Below are positions 52,689 to 61,746 of a DNA stretch of 64,000 nt, in pieces. Under the pieces are notes generated by a model. The model made no database searches and was not told the origin of the DNA. It worked only from the letters and a program-made list of their open reading frames with translations. This DNA is from Oscillospiraceae bacterium (lineage in GTDB: Bacteria > Bacillota > Clostridia > Oscillospirales > Acutalibacteraceae), in contig SVPL01000007.1 of the NCBI GenBank assembly GCA_015065925.1, positions 1-64,000 of the forward strand, written 5' to 3'. The position numbers were made by a program, and so were the translations under genes. How positions within the stretch are numbered: position 1 is the stretch's first letter; each line of letters begins with the position of its first letter.

Positions 52689-54887
52689 ATGAAAAGATCT
52701 ATTTTCAGCAAGATTTTAGCCCTTATATTATGCTTAATTCTTGCGCTTAGCAGTTTTACTGTTAATGTATTCGCGCTTGACGAAGATGCAGACATTGATA
52801 TGGGCGATGATGTTATTATTGAAACCCTTAAAGAAGTTTATGTTTCTGCAAGCGGAAGCGATTCAAACGCAGGTACTGAGGCGGCGCCTTTTGCCACCTT
52901 GGCAAAGGCAACAAAACGCGTAGCCAGTGGCGGTACAATCCATATTGTTGGAACATTTACCGTTCCTGCCGATTTAAACTGGGCTGACAGAACAAACATT
53001 TTACCCGTTACCGTTACAGGCGGTACACTTAGCTTAGCTTCAAACGATTTGGTTATTGGTTTTAATGTGATTTTTAAAGATATAACTATAAATGGCGGTA
53101 AAGCCCTTTATGCAAACGGAAATGATGTTACCTTTGCAAGTGGTGCAAATGCCTCTGCAGTAACAGTTTACGGCGGTAGCAAATCGGGTGAGACCTTAGA
53201 GTCCACCAACCTTACCATTGCAGGCGGTACATTAGGTACAGTTTACGGTGGTAGCTCGGTAGCTTGTACAATCAATCAGGTAAATCTTACTATTACAAGC
53301 GGTACTGTTTCAAGCGTATTCGGTGGTAACAACGCATCAAGCCTTACAGGTAATGTTACCGTATTTATCAATGGCGGTACAATTAGCGACAGTATTTTCG
53401 GTGGATGCTATAATAATTATACATATAAAAGTGGTTACTTCGGCAATATCGGTGCATCTATCAGTTGGGACACATCATACTATGTTACCGGTAAAGTAGA
53501 TGTTATTGTAAGTGAAAATGCTACAATCAATACTAACAGCTCTTCAGGAACAGATAAAGCCTTCTTTGCACATAGTCGCCATAAAACTCTTAGTGCAAAC
53601 GAAGATACATCAATTATCTTCACTTCACAAACTGCCTATAATAATAATTCCTCAAAATTAGGTACTAAAACCTCAAAAGGTTCTTATGGTACTTCCAATA
53701 ACCTTGCCGGTGCAGGTATGGGTACCGATGCTGCTTCTTCTGCAGATAACATTCACATCCACGGACTTACTGCTGATGATACAGCCGACACCATTACCGA
53801 AGGCTGTAATGTAACTGTAGGAACCGAAGCTGATCCTTGCGATTCAGCTACCATAACTCTTACTCTTAATAAAAAGGCTTCTTTAGTATACACAGGCGCT
53901 GAAATTGCTCCTATGATTGCTGATGTAACTGGTACATTAACCTATGATGAGCCCATCATCACCTACTCTAACAATGTTAATCCCGGTACAGCAACCGCTA
54001 CTATGAGCTATGCCGGTTTATCGGTTTCAAAAGAATTTACCATTACAAAAGCAAACCAAAATGCTCCTGTTCTTAATGTTATTGACGAAAGCATAAGCGG
54101 TCGTGCCGATGGTGAGATTATAGGTCTTACCACTAAAATGGAAATCAGTACAGACGGTGTTACCTTCAACGCAGTAACCGATACCACCGCTACCTTTGCT
54201 CCCGGTACCTATTATGTTCGCTATGCTGAAACCGATTACGCAAAGGTTTCTGAAAGCACTACAGTAGTTATTGAAGCAGGTAGAATGCTTACCGTTACCT
54301 TTATTGCTGACGGTGCAGAGGTTGCCGTTAAAGAGGTTACCTACGGCGCAACACTTACCGACATCCCCGCAGTTCCTGCAAAGGTTGGTTATGACAAGGT
54401 TGCTCCTTACTGGGATGTTACCGACTTTGCAAACATTACTTCCGATGTAACCGTTAACGCAGTTTACACCATTAACACCTATACAGTAACTTACATTGCT
54501 GATGGCGTTACAATCTCTACACAGACCGTTAACTATGGTGACAATGCAGTTGCTCCCGAAATCCCCGCTAAAGACGGTTATACCGAAACTGCTCCCTATT
54601 GGGATGCTGAGGCAACAAATGTAACTGCAGACCTTACAATCAACGCAGTTTACACTAAAGACCTTCCCAAAATCACTCCTGCCGATACCGACAATGACGG
54701 CAATGTTAACCTTAATGACCTTATCACCCTTGCGCAGTATGTTGCGGGTTGGAACAATGCCGACGCTTATGTTCCCGCGCTTGACATTAACGGTGACAAA
54801 GCAATTGACCTTTTAGATGTTAATTTGTTGGCACAGTACCTTGCAGGTTGGGATGTAGAAATTTCAACTGCTCCTTATGTTGGATAA
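52689..54887 (+). CDS. Secreted dockerin protein with beta-helix and InlB-type repeats
   Basis: The 732-residue protein has a signal peptide (residues 1-29), a right-handed beta-helix or pectate-lyase-like region (about 48-340, beginning VYVSASGSDSNAGTEAAPFATL, with many GG.TN.V.I strands), an Ig/MBG-like middle, two InlB/Flg_new-type repeats (about 530-655, TVTFIADGAEVAVKEVTYGATL and TVTYIADGVTISTQTVNYGDNA), and a C-terminal type I dockerin with two EF-hand-like segments (DTDNDGNVNLND and DINGDKAIDLLD). The dockerin should attach it to a cohesin scaffold on the cell surface. No cohesin gene is in the window. Catalytic activity is not evident. Confidence 0.88.
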   Translation: MKRSIFSKILALILCLILALSSFTVNVFALDEDADIDMGDDVIIETLKEVYVSASGSDSNAGTEAAPFATLAKATKRVASGGTIHIVGTFTVPADLNWADRTNILPVTVTGGTLSLASNDLVIGFNVIFKDITINGGKALYANGNDVTFASGANASAVTVYGGSKSGETLESTNLTIAGGTLGTVYGGSSVACTINQVNLTITSGTVSSVFGGNNASSLTGNVTVFINGGTISDSIFGGCYNNYTYKSGYFGNIGASISWDTSYYVTGKVDVIVSENATINTNSSSGTDKAFFAHSRHKTLSANEDTSIIFTSQTAYNNNSSKLGTKTSKGSYGTSNNLAGAGMGTDAASSADNIHIHGLTADDTADTITEGCNVTVGTEADPCDSATITLTLNKKASLVYTGAEIAPMIADVTGTLTYDEPIITYSNNVNPGTATATMSYAGLSVSKEFTITKANQNAPVLNVIDESISGRADGEIIGLTTKMEISTDGVTFNAVTDTTATFAPGTYYVRYAETDYAKVSESTTVVIEAGRMLTVTFIADGAEVAVKEVTYGATLTDIPAVPAKVGYDKVAPYWDVTDFANITSDVTVNAVYTINTYTVTYIADGVTISTQTVNYGDNAVAPEIPAKDGYTETAPYWDAEATNVTADLTINAVYTKDLPKITPADTDNDGNVNLNDLITLAQYVAGWNNADAYVPALDINGDKAIDLLDVNLLAQYLAGWDVEISTAPYVG

Positions 54888-54909
54888 TTCAAAAGATTAA
54901 TTCCTTATC

Positions 54910-54941
54910 TGCCCGAGGTTTTACGCCTCGGGCATTTTTTT
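54910..54941 (+). terminator. Terminator after the dockerin gene
   Basis: TGCCCGAGG and CCTCGGGCA form a perfect 9-bp stem around TTTTACG, followed by seven T residues. Confidence 0.92.
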
Positions 54942-55069
54942 GCAAAATAAAAACTTTGTTGGGTGCAATTTTAAATAAACGGATAAATTGGATATTGAAC
55001 GCTAGGCGTTTTTATTGCGGGATGGTTTTATATGATTGGCTTAGTCGTGTTCCGTACCCTGAAGGTGAG

Positions 55070-55602
55070 CGATAAATTGGGGTTTATCTCACAAATTATC
55101 CCATTAATTGTAGGGGCAAGCGTCCTCGATTGCCCGAGAGGGTTTGTACAAATTTGCGGTTTTTTGGCCGTCCCCTGACGGGGCAATGTCATTAACTTAA
55201 GAAACATAGCAAACAACAAATGTGGAACGACTTGCGTGTCGTTATGTAAAAAAATATAAACCCAGGTAATTACGCGGAACAACACATTGGTTGTTCCCTA
55301 CGATAAAGCCATCGTTTTCCGTTTAATTTAAGGGTTTAGGAGGCCGTCCCCGGACGGGGAAGGGGGACCGCGCCAGCGGTGGAAGGGGAGAAAAAATTAC
55401 AGCAAAAAGCCCTTGGTTTAAGCCTTTTGGAGCATTTTTCATTCAGCCCTTCCCCCACTTCGTGGGCCCCCTTCCCTGTCTAGGGACGGCCTTAAAGGTT
55501 GCGTTTTTAAAATATAATTCGTGGTGGATTTTTTGGACAGTCGAGGACGCCTGTCCCTACAATTAACGGAATAATTTGCCCGATAAACCCACAATTTATC
55601 GG
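55070..55602. repeat. Composite inverted-repeat element with long ends
   Basis: The left end CGATAAATTGGGGTTTATC...TTAATTGTAGGGGCAAGCGTCCTCGATTGCCC (55070-55135) is the inverse, with some mismatches and a 2-base indel, of the right end at 55535-55602. Inside lie the second copy of the GC-rich repeat (55343-55490), a partial copy of its start (GCCGTCCCCTGACGGGG near 55168), and further palindromic pieces such as GGAACAACAC...GTTGTTCC. No coding region is convincing. It fills almost the whole 54.9-55.6 kb gap. Confidence 0.8.
55343..55490. repeat. GC-rich dispersed repeat (copy 2, nested)
   Basis: The 148-bp copy starts with the same 28 bases as copy 1 (GCCGTCCCCGGACGGGGAAG...) and shares GGTGGAAGGGGAG and the inverse end CCTTCCCTGTCTAGGGACGGC. 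The middle differs. It is nested within the longer inverted-repeat element. Confidence 0.8.
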
Positions 55603-55621
55603 TTTAAAATTTTAAATTTTT

Positions 55622-55670
55622 AAAAAGCCTCGTTCCGTAGCCATTTAGGCATAGGAACAAGGCTTTTTTT
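55622..55670. terminator. Terminator after the MFS gene
   Basis: AAAAAGCCTCGTTCC and GGAACAAGGCTTTTTTT pair over 10 or more bases around a 17-nt loop, with T-runs on both strands, so it may stop transcription from both sides. Confidence 0.8.
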
Positions 55671-55686
55671 GATATAAATCTTATTG

Positions 55687-56868
55687 TTATTTTTTCTTGC
55701 TCGGGAGGAAAAACAGAGATAGAATGGAAAGCGCCACCCAAGAAACAAACATTGCAAAATACCCAAAGTTTGCAATAACCACTCCATAAATCGCGGAGCC
55801 AACACCTGCGGCAAAATAAACGCCAAAATCCATAAGCCCGCTTACGGTTGCTATATTTCCGCTTTTAGCAAAGGACAGCGGATAGATTGAAAGAATGGAT
55901 GTATTTATAATAGAAACCGCAGCATAGATAACACCCAGGCAAACCATAGAAAGGATTGGATGTTTAAAGGGCAGTGACAAAACCGCGGCAGAAATTCCGC
56001 AAACTATAAATCCAAAAAAGGAAACCTTGTTTTCATCCTTACCGCAGAGCTGATAGACAAAGCTGTAGCACATTCTGCCAATAAGTCCTATTGCGGGGAT
56101 AAAAAGTAAAAACCAAGAGGATTTTTTAAGGTCAATACTAAAGCTTGTTACAAAGAAAGCCGCCATCCAAAGGCTGATATTATCCTTCATAACTCCGTGG
56201 CAAAAGGCGGGTACAAGCATTGTACGAATGCTTTTATCCTTTAAAAGATTAATTGGTAAAATACTGCGCTTACCCTTTGCGGGCTCAAAGGGAATCTTTT
56301 TAAGGGCGATAAAGGTTAAGGGGCACATAACAAGATTAATCGCACCCGGGATAATAAAGGCAAGCTCGATTTTTCCTGTAAGACTTATTATCCAGGTATT
56401 AACAAGTATACCAAGCAGATTTCCAACCGCAACGGATGAAACCATAATCGCGGTGCGTTTACTTGCTTTATCGGGAGAATAAACGGAAGACATTGCCCTT
56501 AGCACCGAACCCCAAAGCATTGACTGGGCATAAGCATTTATTCCCCACAGCACCGCCATAACGGCAAAGGACATAAATATACCTGAAACTATATTAGAAA
56601 GGCCAACCGCCGCAAGACCTGTGCAGAGCATTATCCAAGGGGTTAATTTATCGTTAAGGACACCGTTTAAAAGTCTGCCAATGGCAAACACAACCGAAAA
56701 TATACTGCCAAGCAGACCTATTTGGGCTTCATCCATAATTCCTGCCGCCGTAAGCTCAGGAGTGGCAATGGAAAGATTAAGCCTTGAAATATAAATTGAT
56801 GTATAGGCAAGGTAGGTTATTATAAAAATAAATCCTGTACCCATAACCTTGGTTTTTTGGTTTTGCAT
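55687..56868 (-). CDS. Major facilitator superfamily transporter
   Basis: The 393-residue protein has about 12 membrane helices and the OPA/GlpT-like MFS pattern: YISRLNLSIATPEL, GLLGSIFSVVFAIGRLLNGVLNDKLTPW (loop 2-3) and GLMDFGVYFAAGVGSAIYGVVIANFGYF near the end. The substrate may be an organophosphate or sugar phosphate, or a carboxylate, but cannot be told. It stands alone between a repeat region and the TIR element. Confidence 0.88.
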   Translation of the reverse strand: MQNQKTKVMGTGFIFIITYLAYTSIYISRLNLSIATPELTAAGIMDEAQIGLLGSIFSVVFAIGRLLNGVLNDKLTPWIMLCTGLAAVGLSNIVSGIFMSFAVMAVLWGINAYAQSMLWGSVLRAMSSVYSPDKASKRTAIMVSSVAVGNLLGILVNTWIISLTGKIELAFIIPGAINLVMCPLTFIALKKIPFEPAKGKRSILPINLLKDKSIRTMLVPAFCHGVMKDNISLWMAAFFVTSFSIDLKKSSWFLLFIPAIGLIGRMCYSFVYQLCGKDENKVSFFGFIVCGISAAVLSLPFKHPILSMVCLGVIYAAVSIINTSILSIYPLSFAKSGNIATVSGLMDFGVYFAAGVGSAIYGVVIANFGYFAMFVSWVALSILSLFFLPSKKK

Positions 56869-57203
56869 TTTATTCGCCTCTAATTGTTAAAAATTTATCA
56901 TATAATATTATATTACTGCAAAACACAACTGTCAAGACAAAAATAGCGCTAAAAAAACACTCCAATTTTGAACAAGATATTTTTATTATACCTTTTTTAA
57001 AAAGATTATTTTAACAAAAAAATGCAGATTTGGTTTCGTTGGGTTTTATAAATTTAGGCGGCAAGGATTACAATTTAACCCCTACCGCCTATTATTAAAT
57101 AAATTAGTGAATTTTTTGAACCATACGTAAAACAAACTATAGTTGTAAGCCCAAAAAGCTCTTACCTCTCACCTTTTACTTCTTGCCTCGACTCTCGTCA
57201 GCC
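56869..57203. other. AT-rich intergenic region upstream of MFS gene
   Basis: About 330 bases with no ORF. It should hold the MFS promoter; I see no consensus match good enough to list. Some GC-poor runs and CTCTTACCTCTCACCTTTTACTTCTTGCC precede the TIR element. Confidence 0.4.
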
Positions 57204-57478
57204 TAAGCAGAGGAGGAGTATCCGAACACGCCTGAAATAGCATTATTTCGGCGTTTTTCGGATTGCTGATGTCAGCAGGCGACAGCCTCGCCGCCATCAT
57301 CGCACGCGAAAGCCACCAGAAATTCTGCATATTTCAGGTCGCAGAATTTTGAAGGAGTGGATTTTCGCATATGCAAGGCAAAAGCACAGTAAATCCTAAC
57401 GGATTTACGAGCATTTTAACATAGCAGAGGCGGAAATTTGCACGTCAAAATCGTGTTCGTATACTCCCCCTCTGCTTA
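57204..57478. mobile_element. 275-bp miniature element with 27-bp terminal inverted repeats
   Basis: The left end TAAGCAGAGGAGGAGTATCCGAACACG and the inverted right end TAAGCAGAGGGGGAGTATACGAACACG agree at 25 of 27 bases. The first two bases of both ends are TA, as expected for TA-target mariner/IS630-type elements. The interior is non-coding and carries GTAAATCC/GGATTTAC and CAGAATTT repeats. The right end supplies the TAA stop of the adjacent lipoprotein gene. No transposase is encoded, so it would need one in trans. Confidence 0.75.
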
Positions 57479-58096
57479 ACTCAACAGTTTGCTTCTAATC
57501 GATTCGATGCGTTCACATCGTTCAGTATACGTTTTAACATCCTCGATTGTAATTCCCGGGGATTTTTCAATATCGCCACCATAAGCCATATTAAATCTTG
57601 AGGTTTCCGGTTCAAATTCTACATTAAAAAAATCTTCCGCCTTAATAATATAGAGTGAATATATACCCACATTATCCTCATTAGACGTATCAAATAAATA
57701 ATATTTAAATAAAATTTTATATTCTTCTTCAGTGGTCTCTATATCATAAGAAGGTTGTATCCATTTCCACCTTCCGTTTTCATCTTTTTCCCCGGTTCCG
57801 ACTTCTCCCCAAGCGTAATTAGAATTCATTTTTCCTTTATAAAATTCAAATAAGGAATTTATTTCTTCATCTAAATTATCAGAATCAGCAATAGCTTGTT
57901 TAGAAAACAGATTTTTTAATCCCTCTTTGTCCTTTTCTTCTATAGCGAGAATAACCTTTTCAAAAACTTCAAATGCTATGTCATTGCTATCACGAAGCAA
58001 GGGTGAAACAACCTCTGCAGGTGCACATCCTGCAATTACAAAAGCTAATATTACTGATAAAATTGTTATTCCAATTTTTTCCATTAAATTAAGCAT
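57476..58096 (-). CDS. Lipoprotein, DUF5104-like
   Basis: The 206-residue protein begins with a lipobox signal (ILSVILAFVIAGCAP; Cys about residue 24). The mature part is about 180 residues, acidic and without known catalytic motifs; I believe it resembles the DUF5104 lipoproteins of Clostridia. The chosen start (MLNLMEKIG) has GGTGA 5-6 bases upstream and lies within the end of the preceding lipoprotein gene. The stop codon is formed by the terminal repeat of the mobile element, so the native C-terminus may have been slightly different. Confidence 0.7.
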   Translation of the reverse strand: MLNLMEKIGITILSVILAFVIAGCAPAEVVSPLLRDSNDIAFEVFEKVILAIEEKDKEGLKNLFSKQAIADSDNLDEEINSLFEFYKGKMNSNYAWGEVGTGEKDENGRWKWIQPSYDIETTEEEYKILFKYYLFDTSNEDNVGIYSLYIIKAEDFFNVEFEPETSRFNMAYGGDIEKSPGITIEDVKTYTERCERIESIRSKLLS

Positions 58097-58100
58097 AATT

Positions 58101-58874
58101 TCACCATGCATAATCTGCAGAGTTCATATATTCTTCCGCTATTTCTTCAAAAACAGAGTGTAATTCTTCAGGCACAACATATATACTGCCTTCGGTTTCA
58201 TCTTCGGAATAATTATTATAATCAATATAAATATTAGTATCTGTAAAGGTTAAATAGGCTGCATATTCCTTAAAAAGCATATCATCGGAGCAGACATAAA
58301 GCATAATATCATAAACTATATCATCTTCATTAATAAAAAGTGCAGTTTCGCCATACTGAATAGCATCCGATATTGCAAAAATTTGTTCCTCGGTTAATTT
58401 ATAATATTTTGTTATGTAATCATCTGCCTCAAAATCATAGGTATAATATTCGTAACATACACTATTTAAATTTACACCGTTTTTAATTTGTTCTTCAACC
58501 TCGTCATAGCGGTCGGATATGCAATAATTTTTTATTTCACTATCCTCCTTAACTATAAAATCATCATATGATGTATCTACCTTAATAAAATCTTCATCAT
58601 CGCTTATCCAAGCATAATCTCCAAACATATCAGCCAAAAGTAGTGGTACATCACTTTCGGTTACGGAAATAGAGGTATCTCCATCAGGAGATAAGCTGTC
58701 ACAATCAGATAACAATTTATATTCCTTACCGTTTAATTCTATAACTGTTTTTTCTTCATTGCCCCATACTGCGTGGGTTTTTCGCATTTCATCCAGCGCT
58801 GTGCAACCACAAAAGGTAAAGCAAATCATTAAAAAAACAAGAATTAACGAAATAGAACGCAACAATTTTTTCAT
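58101..58874 (-). CDS. Putative lipoprotein of unknown function
   Basis: The 257-residue protein has a signal and lipobox (LVFLMICFTFCGCTA; Cys about residue 24), followed by a very acidic, Tyr-rich soluble part (DDEDFIKVDTSYDDFIVKEDSEI). No motif of known function was seen. It follows the ABC membrane protein gene by 12 bases and is followed by the second lipoprotein gene, so it may be a substrate or accessory of the transporter or an unrelated surface protein. Confidence 0.7.
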   Translation of the reverse strand: MKKLLRSISLILVFLMICFTFCGCTALDEMRKTHAVWGNEEKTVIELNGKEYKLLSDCDSLSPDGDTSISVTESDVPLLLADMFGDYAWISDDEDFIKVDTSYDDFIVKEDSEIKNYCISDRYDEVEEQIKNGVNLNSVCYEYYTYDFEADDYITKYYKLTEEQIFAISDAIQYGETALFINEDDIVYDIMLYVCSDDMLFKEYAAYLTFTDTNIYIDYNNYSEDETEGSIYVVPEELHSVFEEIAEEYMNSADYAW

Positions 58875-58886
58875 TTTAACTACCCC

Positions 58887-59708
58887 CTATTCCAAATTGA
58901 GCTTTTTGGTCATAATTTTTCTTGTTATATGGAAAAACACAAAGGATATAACCACTTCAATAATTATAACGGAACACAAAAGGATATGTATAAATGAAGT
59001 TGTATGCGCTTCGATGAACTCGCCTATTTTTTCCATTACGGGCGAAGTAGCAAATACGGTTAAAAGAACACCCAAAACAGTACCTATGATTTGTGTTATA
59101 AAGTAATAACCAAAATAAACGCCAACTGCGCAAAGCGCTCTGTTTTTTCTTGAAAGCTGACCTATTGCAATGCACACATAATAAAGCAACACACCGCTAC
59201 AAGCACCCAAGAATATACAAACTAAAAATTCCAACAAATATAATGATAGATGTAACCATTCATCAAAAGCAAAGGTTTGAACCGCCTTGCCACATAGGTA
59301 TGTAAATGCTTTTGTGACTTCGTTTAACACATCTCCAACCGTAAATATCATAAAAGAAATCCAAACGGCGATGGTAGAAATGAAATTAAAGAGTATAGAT
59401 GTTAATAGCTTAACCAATAGGTGCTGTGTTGGTGTAACGGGTAAAGTAAAGGTTAAATATCCCTCACCCGTAAAAAGATTTTTGTAAAACCTTACAACCG
59501 AGAAAAATGTTGAAAATCCAAAGCACACCAAAATTGATATTACATAGACAAATATTGAGCTACCGTTTACAAGAGCGTAGATTGTAGTATCGGCTTCAAA
59601 AAGCTGTATAAGTCTACCAAGCAAAGCAACACCGCCTAAGCATATATAGACAGGCAACATTACTCTGAGATAGGCGTTTATTTCGTGCTTAAATAACTTC
59701 TTTACCAT
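58887..59708 (-). CDS. ABC transporter membrane subunit (YtrC-like)
   Basis: The 273-residue protein has about six membrane helices and begins VKKLFKHEINAYLRVMLPVY. It has the general layout of ABC-2-type permeases seen downstream of YtrB-like ATPases. It overlaps the ATPase gene by 7 bases, so they are translated together and should form one exporter or sensor complex. Substrate unknown; YtrABC-type systems often respond to cell-wall antibiotics. Confidence 0.8.
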   Translation of the reverse strand: MVKKLFKHEINAYLRVMLPVYICLGGVALLGRLIQLFEADTTIYALVNGSSIFVYVISILVCFGFSTFFSVVRFYKNLFTGEGYLTFTLPVTPTQHLLVKLLTSILFNFISTIAVWISFMIFTVGDVLNEVTKAFTYLCGKAVQTFAFDEWLHLSLYLLEFLVCIFLGACSGVLLYYVCIAIGQLSRKNRALCAVGVYFGYYFITQIIGTVLGVLLTVFATSPVMEKIGEFIEAHTTSFIHILLCSVIIIEVVISFVFFHITRKIMTKKLNLE

Positions 59709-60400
59709 TTGAATACCTCCCTGAAAAGCTCATCAACGCTCATTTGGTTTTCCTCACGAATTTCTTCCACCGTTTGATGCAAAACAACATTGCCCTGCTT
59801 TAAGAAAATGGCTTCATCTAAAATATTTTCAATATCCGCAATAAGATGGGTGGATATAAGCACCGTTGCATCGGGATTATAGTTATTTATTATGGTTGAA
59901 ATTACATAATCTCTGGCGGCGGGGTCAACACCTGCTATGGGCTCATCCAATACATAGAGCTTAGCATTACGGCTCATAACAAGAATAAGGCAAACCTTTT
60001 CTTTATTGCCCTTTGAGAGGGTTTTTAGCTTTGCCGAAGGGCTTATGCCGAGTCTCCCAAGCATTTCAAAGGCAAGCTCTACCCTGAAATCCTCATAAAA
60101 ATCCGCAAAATATTCAACAATTTGTTCAACCCTCATCCAACTGTTAAGGTAGATGTTATCGGGCAGATAGGCAACTATTTTTTTAGTCTGGACACCTATT
60201 GGAAGTCCGTTTACGCTAATACTGCCATGGGTTGGTGTTAAAAGCCCGTTTATAAGCTTAATTAGTGTGGTTTTGCCCGAACCGTTAGGGCCTAAAAGAC
60301 CTACGATTTTCCCACTTTCCAGCTTCAAATTAACATTGTTAAGGGCACATAGTCCACCGTATGATTTAACAATACCGCTACAATTTAAAATTTCACTCAT
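59702..60400 (-). CDS. ABC transporter ATP-binding protein
   Basis: The 232-residue ATPase has Walker A GPNGSGKTT, a signature region where the usual LSGGQ reads LSKGNKEKV, and Walker B LYVLDEPIAGVDP followed by the switch histidine TVLISTHLI. The divergent LSKG signature is typical of the YtrB/CcmA-like regulatory group. It overlaps gntR by 4 bases (ATGA) and the membrane protein by 7. Confidence 0.92.
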   Translation of the reverse strand: MSEILNCSGIVKSYGGLCALNNVNLKLESGKIVGLLGPNGSGKTTLIKLINGLLTPTHGSISVNGLPIGVQTKKIVAYLPDNIYLNSWMRVEQIVEYFADFYEDFRVELAFEMLGRLGISPSAKLKTLSKGNKEKVCLILVMSRNAKLYVLDEPIAGVDPAARDYVISTIINNYNPDATVLISTHLIADIENILDEAIFLKQGNVVLHQTVEEIREENQMSVDELFREVFKW

Positions 60401-60756
60401 AGCTCCAGCTCCTCTACATATTTTTTAGTTTGCTCTGTGTCAAGTCCCAAAGCCTGCATTTCAGCAAAAAATTCCAATGCCTTTTGACGCAGAATAAGTT
60501 CAACAGTTCCCTTTGCCTTAGCAATATCGGGTGATACGAAGCTACCCGACCCGCGAACAGAATAGATTATTCCCTCCTGCTCCAGCATTTCAAAGGCGCG
60601 CTGAACCGTATTAGGATTTACTCCCGACAAAATTGCCGTTTCACGAATAGAGGGTAATTTGCTCTCGGGAGCAAACTCTCCCGTCGCAATTTTAAGGCAA
60701 ATCTGCTCACAAATCTGCTGTACTAAGGGTTTGTTTTTATTTAGCTTCCAATCCAT
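60397..60756 (-). CDS. GntR-family regulator (YtrA type)
   Basis: The 119-residue protein has the GntR winged helix (about 10-75, with LPSIRETAILSGVNPNTVQRAFEMLEQEGIIYSVRGSGSFV) and only a short C-terminal dimer helix, as in YtrA, which represses its own ABC operon. It starts the three-gene gntR-ATPase-permease unit. AGGAGGG precedes the ATG. Expected operator repeats near the promoter are seen only as GTATTATTGTATTA. Confidence 0.92.
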   Translation of the reverse strand: MDWKLNKNKPLVQQICEQICLKIATGEFAPESKLPSIRETAILSGVNPNTVQRAFEMLEQEGIIYSVRGSGSFVSPDIAKAKGTVELILRQKALEFFAEMQALGLDTEQTKKYVEELEL

Positions 60757-60797
60757 ATGTTCCCTCCTTATGCAAATTGTACTATCTCGCTAATACA

Positions 60798-60826
60798 ATA
60801 ATACACTATAAAAAGAATTTTGTCAA
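60798..60826 (-). promoter_or_regulatory. SigmaA promoter for the gntR operon
   Basis: Minus strand TTGACA, 17 bases, TATTAT, ending about 40 bases upstream of the GntR start. The sequence GTATTATTGTATTAGC overlapping and following the -10 is a short direct repeat that could be the GntR operator. Confidence 0.82.
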
Positions 60827-60828
60827 GA

Positions 60829-60861
60829 AAAAACTGCCCTACAAAAAGTAAGACAGTTTTT
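60829..60861 (-). terminator. Terminator after the aldolase gene
   Basis: On the minus strand AAAAACTG and CAGTTTTT pair around a 17-nt loop followed by a run of T, 23 bases beyond the aldolase stop. Its last bases abut the -35 of the gntR promoter. Confidence 0.75.
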
Positions 60862-60883
60862 AAAACAAAATATTACACTATTT

Positions 60884-61732
60884 TTAGGCTCTGTTTACGC
60901 TGCCGAAAAGCTGCATTTTCTTTTCGGTTTCTTTCTTAATAGCCTCAATCATATTGGGGATTAAATCGGTAATACCGTAACCCTTTTGATAGGTTTCATA
61001 AGCGGCATTAGAAGCAGCGCAGTTAATATCGGTGAAGATGTTAACCTTTGAGATACCGCCTGCAATGGTGTTTTTAAAATCATCATCGCTAAGACCTGAA
61101 CCACCGTGAAGAACCAAAGGAGTGGGAATTGTTGAAGCAATTTCGGCAAGACGCTCTAAATCAAGCTTGGGCTTGCTTTTGTATGCACCGTGAGCAGTAC
61201 CAATGGCAACTGCCAAAGCATCAACACCTGTACCATCAACAAAAAGCTTTGCCTTATCGGGCTCGGTGTAGATGCTGTGATCACCTTCACCGTCACCCTC
61301 TGCGCTACCGTCATTAGCACCAACATGACCGAGCTCACCCTCAACGGTGATGCCCTTTGAGTGAGCCTTTTTAACCATTTCGGCAACCGCCTTTAAATTG
61401 CCGTCAAAATCAAGAGTAGAGCAATCGTACATAATAGAGCTGAAGCCTAAATCCATAGCAAGATTAACCTTTTCTTCGGTAAGGCCGTGGTCAAAATGAA
61501 GAACTACGGGTACGCTTGCGCGCTTTGCCATATCGGTAAGAAGGGGGGCAAGCTCTCTGAGTCCGCCATAGGGAAGCAAAACCTCGGCAGTACCGATAAT
61601 TACAGGAGATTTCATTTCTTCTGCGGCACCCAAAACGCCTCTTGCCATTTCAAGGTTGATGGTGTTAAAAAGACCAACTGCGTATTTATTTTTCTTTGCA
61701 TCAAGCAAAACATCATTTAAATTTACAAGCAT
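60884..61732 (-). CDS. Class II fructose/tagatose-bisphosphate aldolase family protein
   Basis: The zinc aldolase cleaves a ketose bisphosphate into two triose phosphates. The 282-residue protein opens MLVNLNDVLLDAKKNKYAVGLFN and has the zinc/catalytic regions VVLHFDHGLTEE, YDCSTLDFDGN, ELGHVGANDGS, AIGTAHGAYKSKP and LHGGSGLSDDDFK. Size and motifs fit GatY/KbaY or FbaA-like enzymes. It is the last gene of a three-gene unit with a kinase and a sugar isomerase, so it probably handles a phosphorylated ketose made by them. Confidence 0.92.
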   Translation of the reverse strand: MLVNLNDVLLDAKKNKYAVGLFNTINLEMARGVLGAAEEMKSPVIIGTAEVLLPYGGLRELAPLLTDMAKRASVPVVLHFDHGLTEEKVNLAMDLGFSSIMYDCSTLDFDGNLKAVAEMVKKAHSKGITVEGELGHVGANDGSAEGDGEGDHSIYTEPDKAKLFVDGTGVDALAVAIGTAHGAYKSKPKLDLERLAEIASTIPTPLVLHGGSGLSDDDFKNTIAGGISKVNIFTDINCAASNAAYETYQKGYGITDLIPNMIEAIKKETEKKMQLFGSVNRA

Positions 61733-61746
61733 TTTTATTACTCCTA

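Noticed and set aside
55028-55285. 85-aa minus-strand ORF in the repeat region
   Set aside because: It translates the inverted-repeat DNA, which recurs as non-coding sequence; no RBS or family match.
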